DNA of 64,000 bases from a bacterium (GTDB lineage: Bacteria; Cyanobacteriota; Vampirovibrionia; Gastranaerophilales; Gastranaerophilaceae): contig JAFRAO010000011.1 of assembly GCA_017405375.1 (NCBI GenBank), positions 1 to 64,000 on the forward strand, read 5' to 3'. Positions 34,259 to 45,369 of this stretch are shown here, piece after piece; position 1 is the first letter of the stretch, and each line of letters opens with the position of its first letter. The notes beneath the pieces were generated by a model, which had not been told where the DNA came from, searched no databases, and saw only the letters and a program-made list of their open reading frames with translations. A program made the translations under genes and the position numbers.

Positions 34259-35551
34259 TTAACCTTCCTTATTTTTATTACTTACCCAATTTTCAAAGAT
34301 TTTCATAGGTGCTCTGCCAAGCGCAAGAGCCCATGCTTTAACATTTTTAGTTGCAACTGCACCTGCAGCAACAAATGCGCCTTCTTCCAATTCAATCGGT
34401 GCAACAAGAACGGAGTTAGAACCCGTATTTGCGTAATTGCCGATTATTGTCCTGTTTTTAACTTTTGTAACAGGGTTGTAATTGGCAGTAATTGTTCCCG
34501 CTCCTATGTTTACATGTGAACCTAAATCGCTATCTCCGACATAACTTAAGTGTGAAACGTTAGTGTTGTCCTTAATTGTTGAATTTTTAACTTCAACGAA
34601 GTTTCCGATTCTAACGTTATTTCCAATTTCAACATTACCTCTGATATGTGCCATAGGTCCTATTTTGCAATTTGAACCAATAGTATTTTTTCCGCTTATA
34701 TAAACGGAAGGAAATACGGTTGTATCTGTTCCGATTTTTGTATCAGCGCTTATCCAAGTTGTATCCGGATCAACGATTGTAACGCCGTCTTTCATTAATT
34801 TTTCTAAATTTCTTCTGTTTAAGATTTTTGATGCTTCTGCCATTTGTATTTTTGAGTTAATTCCTATAATTTCAGAATTATCTTTGATAGTGTATGCCTG
34901 AACATTTAATTTATTTTTAACACCCCAAGAAATAATATCTGTAAGATAATATTCGTTTTGAGCATTGTTAGTTTTTAATTCTAAAAATGCCTGCTTAACT
35001 TTTCCCCAATTTACACAATATATGCCTGCATTGATTTCTTGAATTTGTTTTTCTTCTTTTGTGGCATCTTTTTCTTCAACTATTTTTTTAAGTGTTTGGT
35101 CTAAATTTCTTACTATTCTTCCGTAATTGAAAGGATTATCAAGCACAGCACTCATAACAGTTATATCAGCTTTATTGTTTTTGTGTGCAAATATAAAATC
35201 AGACAAAGTATCTGAGGTAATTAAAGGTGTATCTCCGCATAAAATTAAGACTTCGCCGTTATAATTTTCCAATTCAGGATAAACCATGCTGACAGCATGC
35301 CCTGTACCAAGTTGAGGCGATTGCAATATAGCTTTTGTATTGTTTGAATAATTATCATTAAGAAAATTCTCAACATCTTCAGCACGATGTCCTACAATAA
35401 CATAAGATTGTTCAATCATATGAGTATCATTTACAGCATCGAGAACATAACCAAGAAAAGTCTTATCAAAAATACAATGCAGTACTTTTGATTTTTCAGA
35501 TTTCATTCTTGTACCTTTACCAGCTGCCAAAATAATAGATTTTATGCCCAT
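34259..35551 (-). CDS. glmU: bifunctional UDP-GlcNAc pyrophosphorylase / glucosamine-1-phosphate acetyltransferase
   Basis: Makes UDP-GlcNAc for peptidoglycan and lipid A. The N-terminal uridylyltransferase has LAAGKGTRMKSEKSKVLH, LCGDTPL and EINAGIYCV. The C-terminal beta-helix has RIGNFVEVKNS, the catalytic-His segment HLSYVGDSDLG and NIGAGTITANYNP. At 430 aa it is 20-30 residues shorter than the E. coli enzyme, mainly at the C-terminus. AAGGAG lies before the ATG, and it is divergent from eno. Confidence 0.95.
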   Translation of the reverse strand: MGIKSIILAAGKGTRMKSEKSKVLHCIFDKTFLGYVLDAVNDTHMIEQSYVIVGHRAEDVENFLNDNYSNNTKAILQSPQLGTGHAVSMVYPELENYNGEVLILCGDTPLITSDTLSDFIFAHKNNKADITVMSAVLDNPFNYGRIVRNLDQTLKKIVEEKDATKEEKQIQEINAGIYCVNWGKVKQAFLELKTNNAQNEYYLTDIISWGVKNKLNVQAYTIKDNSEIIGINSKIQMAEASKILNRRNLEKLMKDGVTIVDPDTTWISADTKIGTDTTVFPSVYISGKNTIGSNCKIGPMAHIRGNVEIGNNVRIGNFVEVKNSTIKDNTNVSHLSYVGDSDLGSHVNIGAGTITANYNPVTKVKNRTIIGNYANTGSNSVLVAPIELEEGAFVAAGAVATKNVKAWALALGRAPMKIFENWVSNKNKEG

Positions 35552-35633
35552 GATTTACTCCTTTTTATATATCATAACATAAACAGCAATACTATTGAAA
35601 TAGCATAATATTTATGAAATAATTAGAGTATAA

Positions 35634-36956
<1,323 letters not shown>

Positions 36957-36976
36957 TTTTAATATATTTAAAATAC

Positions 36977-37005
36977 TTTACACAGAAATTTATAAGTAGT
37001 ATATT
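36977..37005 (+). promoter_or_regulatory. promoter of murA, near-leaderless
   Basis: TTTACA (36977-36982) and TATATT (37000-37005) are 17 bases apart. The predicted transcription start (about 37012) falls on the first ATG (37011) or five bases before the second (37017). No Shine-Dalgarno is seen. Confidence 0.5.
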
Positions 37006-37010
37006 ATAAG

Positions 37011-38345
37011 ATGACTATGGACACAAATAAGGAAGAAAAATATATAGTAACAGGTGGTACTCCGCTCAAAGGTGAGGTTTTAATAGGCGGAGCAAAAAAT
37101 GCTGTTTTGAAACTTATGGCTGCGGCTGTGTTAGCAAAAGGCGAAACATTAATTCATAATGTTCCTGATTTAACTGATGTTGAAATCATGCTTAAAGTTA
37201 TTAAGGAATTAGGAACCAAAACAAAATATGATAAATTTAATAAAACTGTTTCTATTGATGCAACAGATATAACAAATGTTACGGCAAAATACGAACTTGT
37301 AAGCAAAATGCGCGCATCATTTATAATACTTGGTGCATTGGTTTCAAGGTGTAATGAAGCTATTGTTGCTTTGCCGGGAGGCTGTGCTATTGGTGAAAGA
37401 CGGGTTGATTTTCATATAAAGGGTTTAGAAGCTCTTGGTGTTAATATTAAAATTGAAAACGGATATGTTCATGCGAAAGCTCCTAAATTGGTTGGTACAG
37501 ATATATATTTGGATATTCCTTCTGTTGGAGCAACGGAAAATATCATGCTTGCAGCTATTTTGGCTGAGGGTGAAACAAAAATTCAAAATGCTGCAAGAGA
37601 ACCTGAAATTATTGATTTAGCTAATTTTTTAAATTCAATGGGAGCAGATATATCAGGGGCAGGAACATCAGATATTGTCATAAATGGTGTAAAACAAGAG
37701 GATTTGCACCCTATTGAATATACTACTATACCTGATAGAATTGAAGCCGGTACTTTCATGACAGCTATTGTTGCAACAAGAGGAAAAGCAATAATTAGAA
37801 ATATTTTTCCGGCACATTTAACATTTTTCAATAATAAATTATTAAAAATGGGAGCAAGTATAAAATTAATTGAACCGACTGCAATAGAAGTTTCTTCAAA
37901 GGGCAGATTAAATACAGTTAATTTCGTTACACAGCCATATCCTGGATTTCCGACGGATTTGCAGTCAATGGCTATGGTTTTGTTGTCAACTGCAAATGGT
38001 GTAGGAATTATCACAGAAAGTCTTTATGAAAACAGATTTATGCAAGTACCGGATATGAGAAGAATGGGTGCTGATATTCATCAGGACCGAAATCATGCAA
38101 TTATAAAAGGTGTGAAAAAACTTACCGGTGCAGCAGTATCAGCAAGTGATTTAAGGGCGGGAGCATCTTTGGTCGTTGCTGCACTTATGGCTGAGGGAAC
38201 CTCTGAAATTAATAACTTGTATCATATTGATAGAGGTTATGAAAATTTTGATAAAAAGATTCAAGCACTTGGTGGAAATATAGAAAGAATCAAAATTGAA
38301 TCAACACAGGAATCAACAGGAGATTTAAATGAAATACGGATATAG
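37011..38345 (+). CDS. murA: UDP-N-acetylglucosamine 1-carboxyvinyltransferase
   Basis: First committed step of peptidoglycan synthesis: adds enolpyruvate to UDP-GlcNAc. GGAKNAVLKLMAAAVLA is the N-terminal loop with the substrate-binding Lys/Asn. The catalytic loop has the fosfomycin-target Cys in LPGGCAIGERRVD. PYPGFPTDLQSMAMV and DLRAGASLVVAALMAEG complete the family pattern. The length is about 444 aa. ATG 37017 is an equally good start. It overlaps the next gene by 17 bases. Confidence 0.95.
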   Translation: MTMDTNKEEKYIVTGGTPLKGEVLIGGAKNAVLKLMAAAVLAKGETLIHNVPDLTDVEIMLKVIKELGTKTKYDKFNKTVSIDATDITNVTAKYELVSKMRASFIILGALVSRCNEAIVALPGGCAIGERRVDFHIKGLEALGVNIKIENGYVHAKAPKLVGTDIYLDIPSVGATENIMLAAILAEGETKIQNAAREPEIIDLANFLNSMGADISGAGTSDIVINGVKQEDLHPIEYTTIPDRIEAGTFMTAIVATRGKAIIRNIFPAHLTFFNNKLLKMGASIKLIEPTAIEVSSKGRLNTVNFVTQPYPGFPTDLQSMAMVLLSTANGVGIITESLYENRFMQVPDMRRMGADIHQDRNHAIIKGVKKLTGAAVSASDLRAGASLVVAALMAEGTSEINNLYHIDRGYENFDKKIQALGGNIERIKIESTQESTGDLNEIRI

Positions 38346-38664
38346 ACGTTGGTATGAGCATGATCCTCTTTTACTTGAAGTAGTTGAATTACTAAAAAAT
38401 TATCAAGATGAACTTAGAACTCAGGCTCAGTTTTTTTTAGAAAAGCTTGAAAATAAAGTTTCCAAAGAGGCGATAGATAAATTTTATGAAATGGTTAAAC
38501 CTGTCAATGGAAACAGGTGGTACGATAAAGATCCTGTAATCTCAAAAACAATAGAATTATTGAGAATTGTACCTCCGGATATTCAAAAATCCTGTGCCGA
38601 ACACTTTATCAATGCATTAAAAGATATTGGTATTGATTATCAAAGTCCAAATATTAAAGAATAA
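38329..38664 (+). CDS. uncharacterised small protein with an internal duplication
   Basis: I do not recognise a named family. The 111-aa protein contains two related units: RRWYEHDPLLLEVVELLKNY (about 6-25) and NRWYDKDPVISKTIELLRIV (about 62-81), each followed by a helix (QAQFFLEKLE; CAEHFINALK). The shared pattern is RWY-x-x-DP, then a hydrophobic helix. It is cytosolic by appearance, acidic-basic mixed, with no Cys pair. It starts inside murA and its last base begins mfd (TAATG), so it is firmly within the murA-mfd operon and probably translated with them. The role is unknown. Confidence 0.75.
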   Translation: MKYGYRRWYEHDPLLLEVVELLKNYQDELRTQAQFFLEKLENKVSKEAIDKFYEMVKPVNGNRWYDKDPVISKTIELLRIVPPDIQKSCAEHFINALKDIGIDYQSPNIKE

Positions 38665-41600
38665 TGTTTAATTTTGAAAGTAATAATTTCAAAAAACTGG
38701 AAATGTATTTAAAGTCCTGTGAGTCTTTGGTCTTAACAGGTCTTACTTCATTTTTTAAATTAATATTATTAAACAAAATCAAAGTATATACAAATAAAAA
38801 GATACTATATGTAGTATCAAACGAGCAAGCTGCGCTCAGATATAAAAACGACTATGAAAAATTGTTTGAAGAGGATTCAATGGAATATTTGCCGTTTCAG
38901 CAAATTTCTATGTATGAATCACTAAATTTGAACAGAAATGATTATGCAAAACAAGTCAATATTATTTTTAATAGACCGGATTTAGTTGTAACTCCGGTGC
39001 AGGCTTTGTTAGAAAAATTTCCGCAAAAAGAATTTTTTGCTAAAAATTCAATTAGTCTAAATCTTAATGAGGACGTGGATTTATCAAATTTAGCCGAAAA
39101 ACTTGTAAAAATAGGATATAAACGCGCCGTTACCGTTACAGATATTGGGGAATTTTCTATTAGAGGTAACATAGTTGATATATATTCTTTATCAAAAAAT
39201 CCTATTCGTATTGAGTTATGGGGTGATGAGATAATTGATATAAGAACTTTTAGTAATGAAACACAAAAATCTATAAAGAAAATTAAACAAGCAAATATAT
39301 TGCCAATATATAAATTTATTTCATCGGAAAATAAAAATTTACCTGAAAATATTTTGAATTTAGTACAAGAAGATAATTATTTTGAGGGAATTGATATTTA
39401 TCAATCATACTTTAGTGAAGGTTTAGTCGGGGTATTAGATTATTTTGACGATTATATAGTTATTTTTGAGGAATCAGATGAAATTTTTTCAAAATATAAA
39501 TTTTTAGATGATAAGTTTTCTGAACAATATAATGAAAATATAAAACTAAATCTTAACTATGAATTAAAAGAGAATAATCACATACTATATAAAGAGTTTG
39601 TAAAGAAAATCGCAGGATTGAGGAAAATTAAATTTAATAATTTAATAGAAAATCCAGGTGAAAAAATTCTTGAATTTGATGCTCAGCCTATTAAAAATTT
39701 TAATACGAACATTACTGAATTATGCAATTATATTCGAGAAAAAAGTAATTATAAAATAATTATATCAACTGATTATTCAAAACGTGTAGAAGAAATTTTA
39801 GCTGAAAACGATATTTTTAATTGTTCAATAATTGATGGTATAACTTCATTCGGGACAATTTCAGATGACTGTAAATTTATTCTTATAACAGACAGAGAGC
39901 TGTTTAATAAACTGTCCAAAAATGTAACTTCTCAAAAGCAATCTTCATATAAAGAATCACAAAAGTACATAGAAAATATTAATGACATACAAATTGGAGA
40001 GTATGTAGTACATACAATACATGGTGTCGGTATATATATAGGTTTAACGCAGCAAGAAATTGACGGGCAATTAAAAGATTATTTAACTATACAGTATGCA
40101 AATAAAGATAAATTACATATACCTGCAGAACAGATAAATCATCTTTGCAGATATAGGGGTTCATCATCAATAAAGCCAAAACTTTCGCGTATCGGTGGTG
40201 GTGATTGGCACAACACAAAAAGTAAAGTTAAAAATGCAATAGAAACAGTTGCGTATGATTTATTAAGATTGTATGCAAAAAGAAAATTGCGTAACGGGTT
40301 TCAATTTTTGCCTGATACAAACTGGCAAATTGAAATGGAAGAAGCATTTGAATATGTAGAAACACCTGATCAAATGCGCGCAATCGAAGAAGTAAAGCAG
40401 GATATGGAATCTGAAAATCCAATGGATAGACTTATTTGCGGTGATGTCGGATTTGGTAAAACAGAAGTTGCGATACGAGCAATTTTTAAAGCTGTAACTT
40501 CAGGTAAACAAGTTGCTGTGATTGTTCCTACGACAATTTTGGCACTGCAGCACTATAATACGATAAATGAAAGATTTAAACCTTTTGCCATTGATGTTGA
40601 ATTATTATGCAGATTCAAAAGTTCAAAAGAACAAAAAGAAACAATTAAAAATTTGGCACTTGGTAAATGTGATGTAGTAATTGGTACGCATAAACTTTTG
40701 CAAGATGGTATTCAATTTAAAGATATTGGACTTTTAGTTATAGATGAAGAGCATCGTTTTGGAGTAAAACACAAAGAAAAATTAAAACAATTAAAAGAAA
40801 ATATTGATATTATTTCCATGTCTGCAACACCTATTCCAAGAACGCTATATATGTCTTTATCAGGGATAAAAGATATTTCATTAATAAACACACCGCCCAA
40901 AAACAGACTTCCGATAAAGACATTTGTCGGTGAATTTTCTGAAAACACTATTCGAAATGCTATATTACACGAATTGGACAGAGAAGGTCAAATTTATTTT
41001 ATACATAACAGAGTTGAATCAATATTTGATTTTAAAATAAAATTACAACAGATTGTGCCGAATGCAAGAATTTGTGTTGGACATGGACAAATGAATGAAA
41101 AAGAGTTGGAACAAATAATTTTTGATTTTTCGAACCACGAATACGATATTTTATTATCAACAACAATTATTGAATCGGGGTTAGATATTCCAAATGCGAA
41201 TACAATAATAGTAAACGATGCAGACAAATTTGGATTAGCACAATTATACCAATTAAGAGGCAGAGTGGGTCGTTGTGATAAGCAAGCATATTGTTATTGT
41301 TTTTACAAAAAAGATAAATCTATAACACAAGAAGCTACAAAACGATTAAAAGCAATCAGAGAGTTTACAACATTGGGAAGCGGTTATCAAATAGCACTGA
41401 GAGATGTGGAAATAAGAGGAATCGGGAATCTCTTAGGAACAAAGCAACATGGACATATGGTTACGGTTGGTTTTGATACATACTGTCAACTACTTGATGA
41501 AACAATTAAAGAATTGCAAGGTGAAAAAGTTGAACAATCGGTTCCGACAGTTGTAGATATTAATGTTACGGCTTATATACCGGATGAGTGGGTTGGTTCA

Positions 41601-42026
41601 TCCGAACAAAAAATGATTGAATATAAGCGGCTTGCAGATGTAAATAATCAAACCGAACTAAATTATATAAAAGAAGAGTGGATTGATAGATTTTCCAAAA
41701 TTCCTGAACCTGTCGAAAATCTGATAAAACTTATACAACTCAGATTATCTGCTACTAAAATCGGGATATCAGTTATCAGAGAATCCGTAGATTTTATAAG
41801 AATTTATACACCATTTACACAACACGAATGGAATATTATTAAAGCAAAAATACCAAATGAAATTAAAAGTAAATTAAAATTTACATTAGCTCCATCATCT
41901 TGCAAAAACGGTGTGTCTATATTATTATTGAATAAGTTATATATGAATTTTTATGAAATATTTAACATTTTATCAGATTTGTTTTATTATATACATGAGA
42001 TAAAATATGATTATAACAATAAATAG
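38664..42026 (+). CDS. mfd: transcription-repair coupling factor
   Basis: Large ATP-dependent translocase (1120 aa) that removes stalled RNA polymerase and recruits UvrA. The order is a UvrB-like N-terminal module, the RNA-polymerase-interacting domain with GEYVVHTIHGVGIYIG (near residue 445), superfamily 2 motor domains with Walker A CGDVGFGKTEVA (about 591), DEEHRFG (about 694) and SATPIPRTL, RGRVGRCDKQAYCYCFY in the second RecA lobe, and a C-terminal TRCF domain. The N-terminal module appears normal. It is coupled to the small protein before it and followed 11 bases later by a PpiC gene. Confidence 0.96.
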   Translation: MFNFESNNFKKLEMYLKSCESLVLTGLTSFFKLILLNKIKVYTNKKILYVVSNEQAALRYKNDYEKLFEEDSMEYLPFQQISMYESLNLNRNDYAKQVNIIFNRPDLVVTPVQALLEKFPQKEFFAKNSISLNLNEDVDLSNLAEKLVKIGYKRAVTVTDIGEFSIRGNIVDIYSLSKNPIRIELWGDEIIDIRTFSNETQKSIKKIKQANILPIYKFISSENKNLPENILNLVQEDNYFEGIDIYQSYFSEGLVGVLDYFDDYIVIFEESDEIFSKYKFLDDKFSEQYNENIKLNLNYELKENNHILYKEFVKKIAGLRKIKFNNLIENPGEKILEFDAQPIKNFNTNITELCNYIREKSNYKIIISTDYSKRVEEILAENDIFNCSIIDGITSFGTISDDCKFILITDRELFNKLSKNVTSQKQSSYKESQKYIENINDIQIGEYVVHTIHGVGIYIGLTQQEIDGQLKDYLTIQYANKDKLHIPAEQINHLCRYRGSSSIKPKLSRIGGGDWHNTKSKVKNAIETVAYDLLRLYAKRKLRNGFQFLPDTNWQIEMEEAFEYVETPDQMRAIEEVKQDMESENPMDRLICGDVGFGKTEVAIRAIFKAVTSGKQVAVIVPTTILALQHYNTINERFKPFAIDVELLCRFKSSKEQKETIKNLALGKCDVVIGTHKLLQDGIQFKDIGLLVIDEEHRFGVKHKEKLKQLKENIDIISMSATPIPRTLYMSLSGIKDISLINTPPKNRLPIKTFVGEFSENTIRNAILHELDREGQIYFIHNRVESIFDFKIKLQQIVPNARICVGHGQMNEKELEQIIFDFSNHEYDILLSTTIIESGLDIPNANTIIVNDADKFGLAQLYQLRGRVGRCDKQAYCYCFYKKDKSITQEATKRLKAIREFTTLGSGYQIALRDVEIRGIGNLLGTKQHGHMVTVGFDTYCQLLDETIKELQGEKVEQSVPTVVDINVTAYIPDEWVGSSEQKMIEYKRLADVNNQTELNYIKEEWIDRFSKIPEPVENLIKLIQLRLSATKIGISVIRESVDFIRIYTPFTQHEWNIIKAKIPNEIKSKLKFTLAPSSCKNGVSILLLNKLYMNFYEIFNILSDLFYYIHEIKYDYNNK

Positions 42027-42037
42027 GAGATATTATT

Positions 42038-43207
42038 ATGAGATGTATTAAAATTTTATCATTGTTTTTATTGTCAGCTTTATTGCTAACAGGTTGTGGA
42101 ATTAAAGATAAAACTGCAATAGTAAAGGTAAATAATCAAGTTATTACAAAAGGTGATTATGATGAGTTATTTAATCAAACAATTAAAAGTCCTGCTTTGC
42201 AGATGTTTGATTTAAATTCTAAAAAAGTTGATAAAAACAGCTTTATGTATTTGATGATTAAAGATAAAGTTGTAAATGAATTAATTGTCAGATCATTGAT
42301 AAATGAAGAATTGAAAAAACGTAATATAACAGTTTCTGCAAAAGATACTGAAGAAGCATTAAATAAAACAATTGAACAAATCGGTTCAAAAGAAAAATTT
42401 AATGAAGTATTAAAATATCATGGTGTGTCTTTAGCAAGTTTCAAAAAAGATTTAGTTGAAGAAGTTAAAATGAGAAAACTTGTTGATATGCTTGAGAAAG
42501 TTAATATTAGTGATGCTGAAGCTAAGAAGTATTACAATGCAAATATTAACAAATTTAAATATACTGATAAAGTTAGAGCATCACACATTTTGATTGCAGC
42601 TAACAAAAATGAACTTAAAGAACTTGTTAAATCAGAAAAAAGAAATGCTGAATTATCTGAAGAAGAACTAAATAAACTTGTAGAAGCTAGAATGGCTGAA
42701 AAATTAAATACAGCTAAGGCACTATTGGCAAAGGTTAAAAATAATCCTGAATCATTTGCAAAAATTGCAAAAGAATCATCAGAAGATGTTGAATCAGCAA
42801 AACAAGGCGGAGATTTAGGTTTCTTCTCAAAACAAGAAATGGTTGAACCTTTTGCAAAAGTTGCATTTGAATTAAAACCAAATACTGTTAGTGAAATTGT
42901 ACAAACTCCGTACGGATACCACATTATTCTTGTAACTGACAGAAAAGCTGCAGGTCAAGATTCTTTCGAAAAAGTTAAAGATGATATCAAATTATATTTA
43001 GAAAATGAAAAGAAAGTTAAAATTCTAAGCAATTTTGTTGAATCATTAAAGAAAACAGCAAAAATAGAATATATTGATAAAGAATATAATCCTACTGATA
43101 TTAAAGCTGCTTTGCAAGAACAAGCTAAGAAAAGTTCTTCAATGACAGAACAAGTTGAAGGTGCAAAGAAAGCAACTGAAGCAAAGAATGAAAATGCAAA
43201 AAAATAA
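42038..43207 (+). CDS. SurA/PpiC-like peptidyl-prolyl isomerase lipoprotein
   Basis: Periplasmic folding factor (389 aa). The signal ends in a lipobox LLTGC, so it should be lipidated at Cys20. A SurA-N-like helical region (about 28-165) precedes a parvulin domain with VRASHILIAA, SSEDVESAKQGGDLGFFSKQEMVEPFAKVAF and TPYGYHIILV. About 40 charged residues are inserted in the parvulin domain after its first strand. The C-terminal tail is Ala/Lys/Glu-rich. AGGAG precedes the ATG. It probably helps outer-membrane or secreted proteins fold; the operon ends at the terminator 43238-43268. Confidence 0.9.
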   Translation: MRCIKILSLFLLSALLLTGCGIKDKTAIVKVNNQVITKGDYDELFNQTIKSPALQMFDLNSKKVDKNSFMYLMIKDKVVNELIVRSLINEELKKRNITVSAKDTEEALNKTIEQIGSKEKFNEVLKYHGVSLASFKKDLVEEVKMRKLVDMLEKVNISDAEAKKYYNANINKFKYTDKVRASHILIAANKNELKELVKSEKRNAELSEEELNKLVEARMAEKLNTAKALLAKVKNNPESFAKIAKESSEDVESAKQGGDLGFFSKQEMVEPFAKVAFELKPNTVSEIVQTPYGYHIILVTDRKAAGQDSFEKVKDDIKLYLENEKKVKILSNFVESLKKTAKIEYIDKEYNPTDIKAALQEQAKKSSSMTEQVEGAKKATEAKNENAKK

Positions 43208-43229
43208 GAAAAAATTTTCTTAGAAAATT
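43208..43229 (-). terminator. possible terminator of the minus-strand kinase operon
   Basis: AATTTTC (43213-43219) and GAAAATT (43223-43229) form a 7-bp hairpin with a three-base loop; read on the minus strand it is followed by TTTTC. The stem has only one G-C pair, so it is weak. Confidence 0.35.
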
Positions 43230-43237
43230 CTCATATT

Positions 43238-43268
43238 GAACACCGGAATTTATGTCCGGTGTTCTTTT
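43238..43268 (+). terminator. rho-independent terminator after the PpiC gene
   Basis: GAACACCGGA (43238-43247) pairs perfectly with TCCGGTGTTC (43255-43264) around a seven-base loop and is followed by TTTT. It ends the murA-to-ppiC transcript. Confidence 0.9.
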
Positions 43269-43297
43269 GTTACTTATTAAAATAAGAAAAAATTTAA

Positions 43298-44179
43298 TTA
43301 TAGAAATGAATTTGTTATAATATGCAAATATTCAATGATTTGAATTAAATAATTTAAATCCACATTACCGTTAATAATAATATCAGCCTCTTTTCTTGTT
43401 GGGGTAATGTACTTTGCTCCCGCGCAAATCAAATATTCCCAATGTTTTTTAGCATTTTCCAAATCTTGGTTACGTTCAGAGCTTGCTCTTTGCATAAATC
43501 GTTGTTTTCTTATTTCATCATCAACTTCAATAAATATTTTTATATCAAAAATATCTTTTATATTGGTAAAAAATGTTGCAGTGCCCTCAATAATTATAAT
43601 TTTTTCAGCTTTTACAAGAATAGAATTAGGGATAGAAACACCTGTTCCGTTTGGCAAATATTTGGGTGATTTAATATTAATTCCGACAGACAAATTTTCT
43701 AAATCTTCTTGAAGTGTGTCAAGTTGAAAACCGTTTGGAGAATCAATGTCGTAACCGCTATCACGCAATTTATCAAAGGAACCGTATTTTAAAATTAAAG
43801 CTGATATATCTTTAAAATAATTATCTGTACTCAAAATAGATACAGGCATATCTAAATCTGTTGTCATACGTTGAATTGCAGAACAAATAGTTGATTTTCC
43901 CGAAGCGGATGCTCCGTTAATGCCAATTAAAAGCCTTTTATTAGGATTATCAATTAATCTTTTTGTGAATTTTGATATAAAGTCCGGATGTACATCAATA
44001 ATAATCGGATTACTGCACTTTTTATCAAAAGCTATTAATTGCTTAAATTTTGTTTGCAGGTAAAAAGCTAAAAGTTCTCTTCCGCTTTTTTGAGTTAAAT
44101 CAGGCTTTAATAACTTATCTTTTTCAAAAAATTCTTTTGTCAGCAACGGGTATGTCATAATATTTATACTTGAATACAT
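43298..44179 (-). CDS. uridine kinase/phosphoribulokinase-like P-loop kinase
   Basis: P-loop kinase of 293 aa. Walker A GINGASASGKSTIC lies near residue 83, followed by STDNYFKD, the substrate-site strand seen in uridine kinases; IIIIEGTATFF and RKQRFMQRASSERN supply Walker B and lid residues. The ~75-residue N-terminal extension is not recognisable. It probably phosphorylates a nucleoside or a related sugar alcohol; uridine is the likeliest but not proven. Alternative starts at 44179 and 44158 are possible. Last gene of the minus-strand operon 43298-48035. Confidence 0.75.
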   Translation of the reverse strand: MYSSINIMTYPLLTKEFFEKDKLLKPDLTQKSGRELLAFYLQTKFKQLIAFDKKCSNPIIIDVHPDFISKFTKRLIDNPNKRLLIGINGASASGKSTICSAIQRMTTDLDMPVSILSTDNYFKDISALILKYGSFDKLRDSGYDIDSPNGFQLDTLQEDLENLSVGINIKSPKYLPNGTGVSIPNSILVKAEKIIIIEGTATFFTNIKDIFDIKIFIEVDDEIRKQRFMQRASSERNQDLENAKKHWEYLICAGAKYITPTRKEADIIINGNVDLNYLIQIIEYLHIITNSFL

Positions 44180-44212
44180 GATATATTAAAACAAATATAA
44201 AAATTTTACCAG

Positions 44213-45367
44213 TTATTTATTATTAAATTCAATAAAAAATTCTTTAAGTAAGTCATAACCTTTCAAAAAACTTTTATAATCAATTTTTTCATCAGGTGAG
44301 TGCATATTGTATAAATTTGCAAGTCCTATCAAAAATGGAATAAATGTTTCCCCTTTTGAGTTTTTGTGTTGACAGTATATGTGAGTTTCTGCACCTGCGT
44401 GGAATGAATTTATTACATAATTAACGTTCAATTTTTTTGCTGCACGTTCAAAAACTTCCGGAATATATGTGTCGTTTGATTTTTCAAATGCAGGCATTTT
44501 TTGTTTGAATGTTCCTTTTGCAACAGCAATACCGTCATATTTTTTATTGAATTCGGCAATTATATATTGAATTTTATCAATAAGTTCATTTTCTTTTGCC
44601 AAATCAGCACTTCTTATTGAATATGTTGCTTCTGCGTATGGATTTAAAACATTTGTAACATTTGTATCGCCTGCTTTTATTCCGCCAAGATTAATTGAAG
44701 TTACTACGCCAGTTTCATCTTGATAGTAAACTCCCTGTGGAATATTATTACACAATTCTGCAATTAATTTTGCTGCGTTTGGTTTTGTTCTATCAGCTAT
44801 ATCTATACCTGAATGTCCGCCTTTGCAAGATATTTCAACGTGTCCGTTGCAGTAACTTGCACCAGAAATTTGCAAAACGCCAAATTCATCGGCATCACAC
44901 ACTAATACATACTTCGAATTTAGCATATTAAAATCAAAATTATGTATTCCGCTCATTCCGCTTTCTTCATCACGAGTGAATACAACTTCTAACCCCCCAT
45001 GTTTCAAGTCAGAGTTCTTAACATCCTTTAGAAGTTTTAATGCAGAAGCTACTCCAAATTTATCATCTCCGCCAAGAGTTCTGCCGTTAGCATGAATAAA
45101 ATCACCGTCTAATATTGGTACAACAGGGGAATCATCTCCTACAACATCCATATGTGAAGATAATGCTAATAATGGCTTTGTATTATCTGTTGCATCAAGT
45201 TTTATAATTACATTGTTATAGCTGTCTGTTGAAAAATTTAATTTTTCTTGTTTGCAAAAATTTTTTATCCATTCAACAACTCTTTCTTCGTGTAACGATG
45301 GAGAAGGTATTCTCACTAAGTTGTAAAAAATATCGATTAATTCGTTTTCTTTTCTAAGTTTATCCAT
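44213..45367 (-). CDS. M20-family metallopeptidase (PepT/tripeptidase-like)
   Basis: Di-zinc peptidase of 384 aa. Metal and catalytic motifs are LSSHMDVVGD, GRTLGGDDKFGVASALKLL and TRDEESGMSGIHNFD; VCDADEFG and FHAGAETHIYCQ complete the site. The dimerisation (bacterial exopeptidase) domain follows at about 180-290. PepT cleaves the N-terminal residue from tripeptides; related enzymes also split other peptides, so the exact substrate is open. The gene starts two bases after the zinc-ribbon gene ends, so the two are co-transcribed. Confidence 0.88.
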   Translation of the reverse strand: MDKLRKENELIDIFYNLVRIPSPSLHEERVVEWIKNFCKQEKLNFSTDSYNNVIIKLDATDNTKPLLALSSHMDVVGDDSPVVPILDGDFIHANGRTLGGDDKFGVASALKLLKDVKNSDLKHGGLEVVFTRDEESGMSGIHNFDFNMLNSKYVLVCDADEFGVLQISGASYCNGHVEISCKGGHSGIDIADRTKPNAAKLIAELCNNIPQGVYYQDETGVVTSINLGGIKAGDTNVTNVLNPYAEATYSIRSADLAKENELIDKIQYIIAEFNKKYDGIAVAKGTFKQKMPAFEKSNDTYIPEVFERAAKKLNVNYVINSFHAGAETHIYCQHKNSKGETFIPFLIGLANLYNMHSPDEKIDYKSFLKGYDLLKEFFIEFNNK

Positions 45368-45369
45368 AT

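Noticed and set aside
37583..38014. 143-aa open frame antisense to murA
   Set aside because: Fully inside a well-supported gene on the other strand, no ribosome site and no recognisable domain; composition is that of a reverse-complement shadow.
42532..42924. 130-aa frame antisense to the PpiC gene, rich in Ser, Phe and Leu
   Set aside because: Mirror of Glu/Lys-rich codons in the real gene; the parvulin motifs on the plus strand explain the sequence.
43313..43322. TATAAT followed directly by ATG on the plus strand
   Set aside because: No open frame of useful length follows; it lies in the 3' end of the minus-strand kinase gene.
43407..43712. 101-aa plus-strand frame inside the kinase gene
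   Set aside because: Opposite to the P-loop kinase with clear motifs; no domain and no ribosome site.
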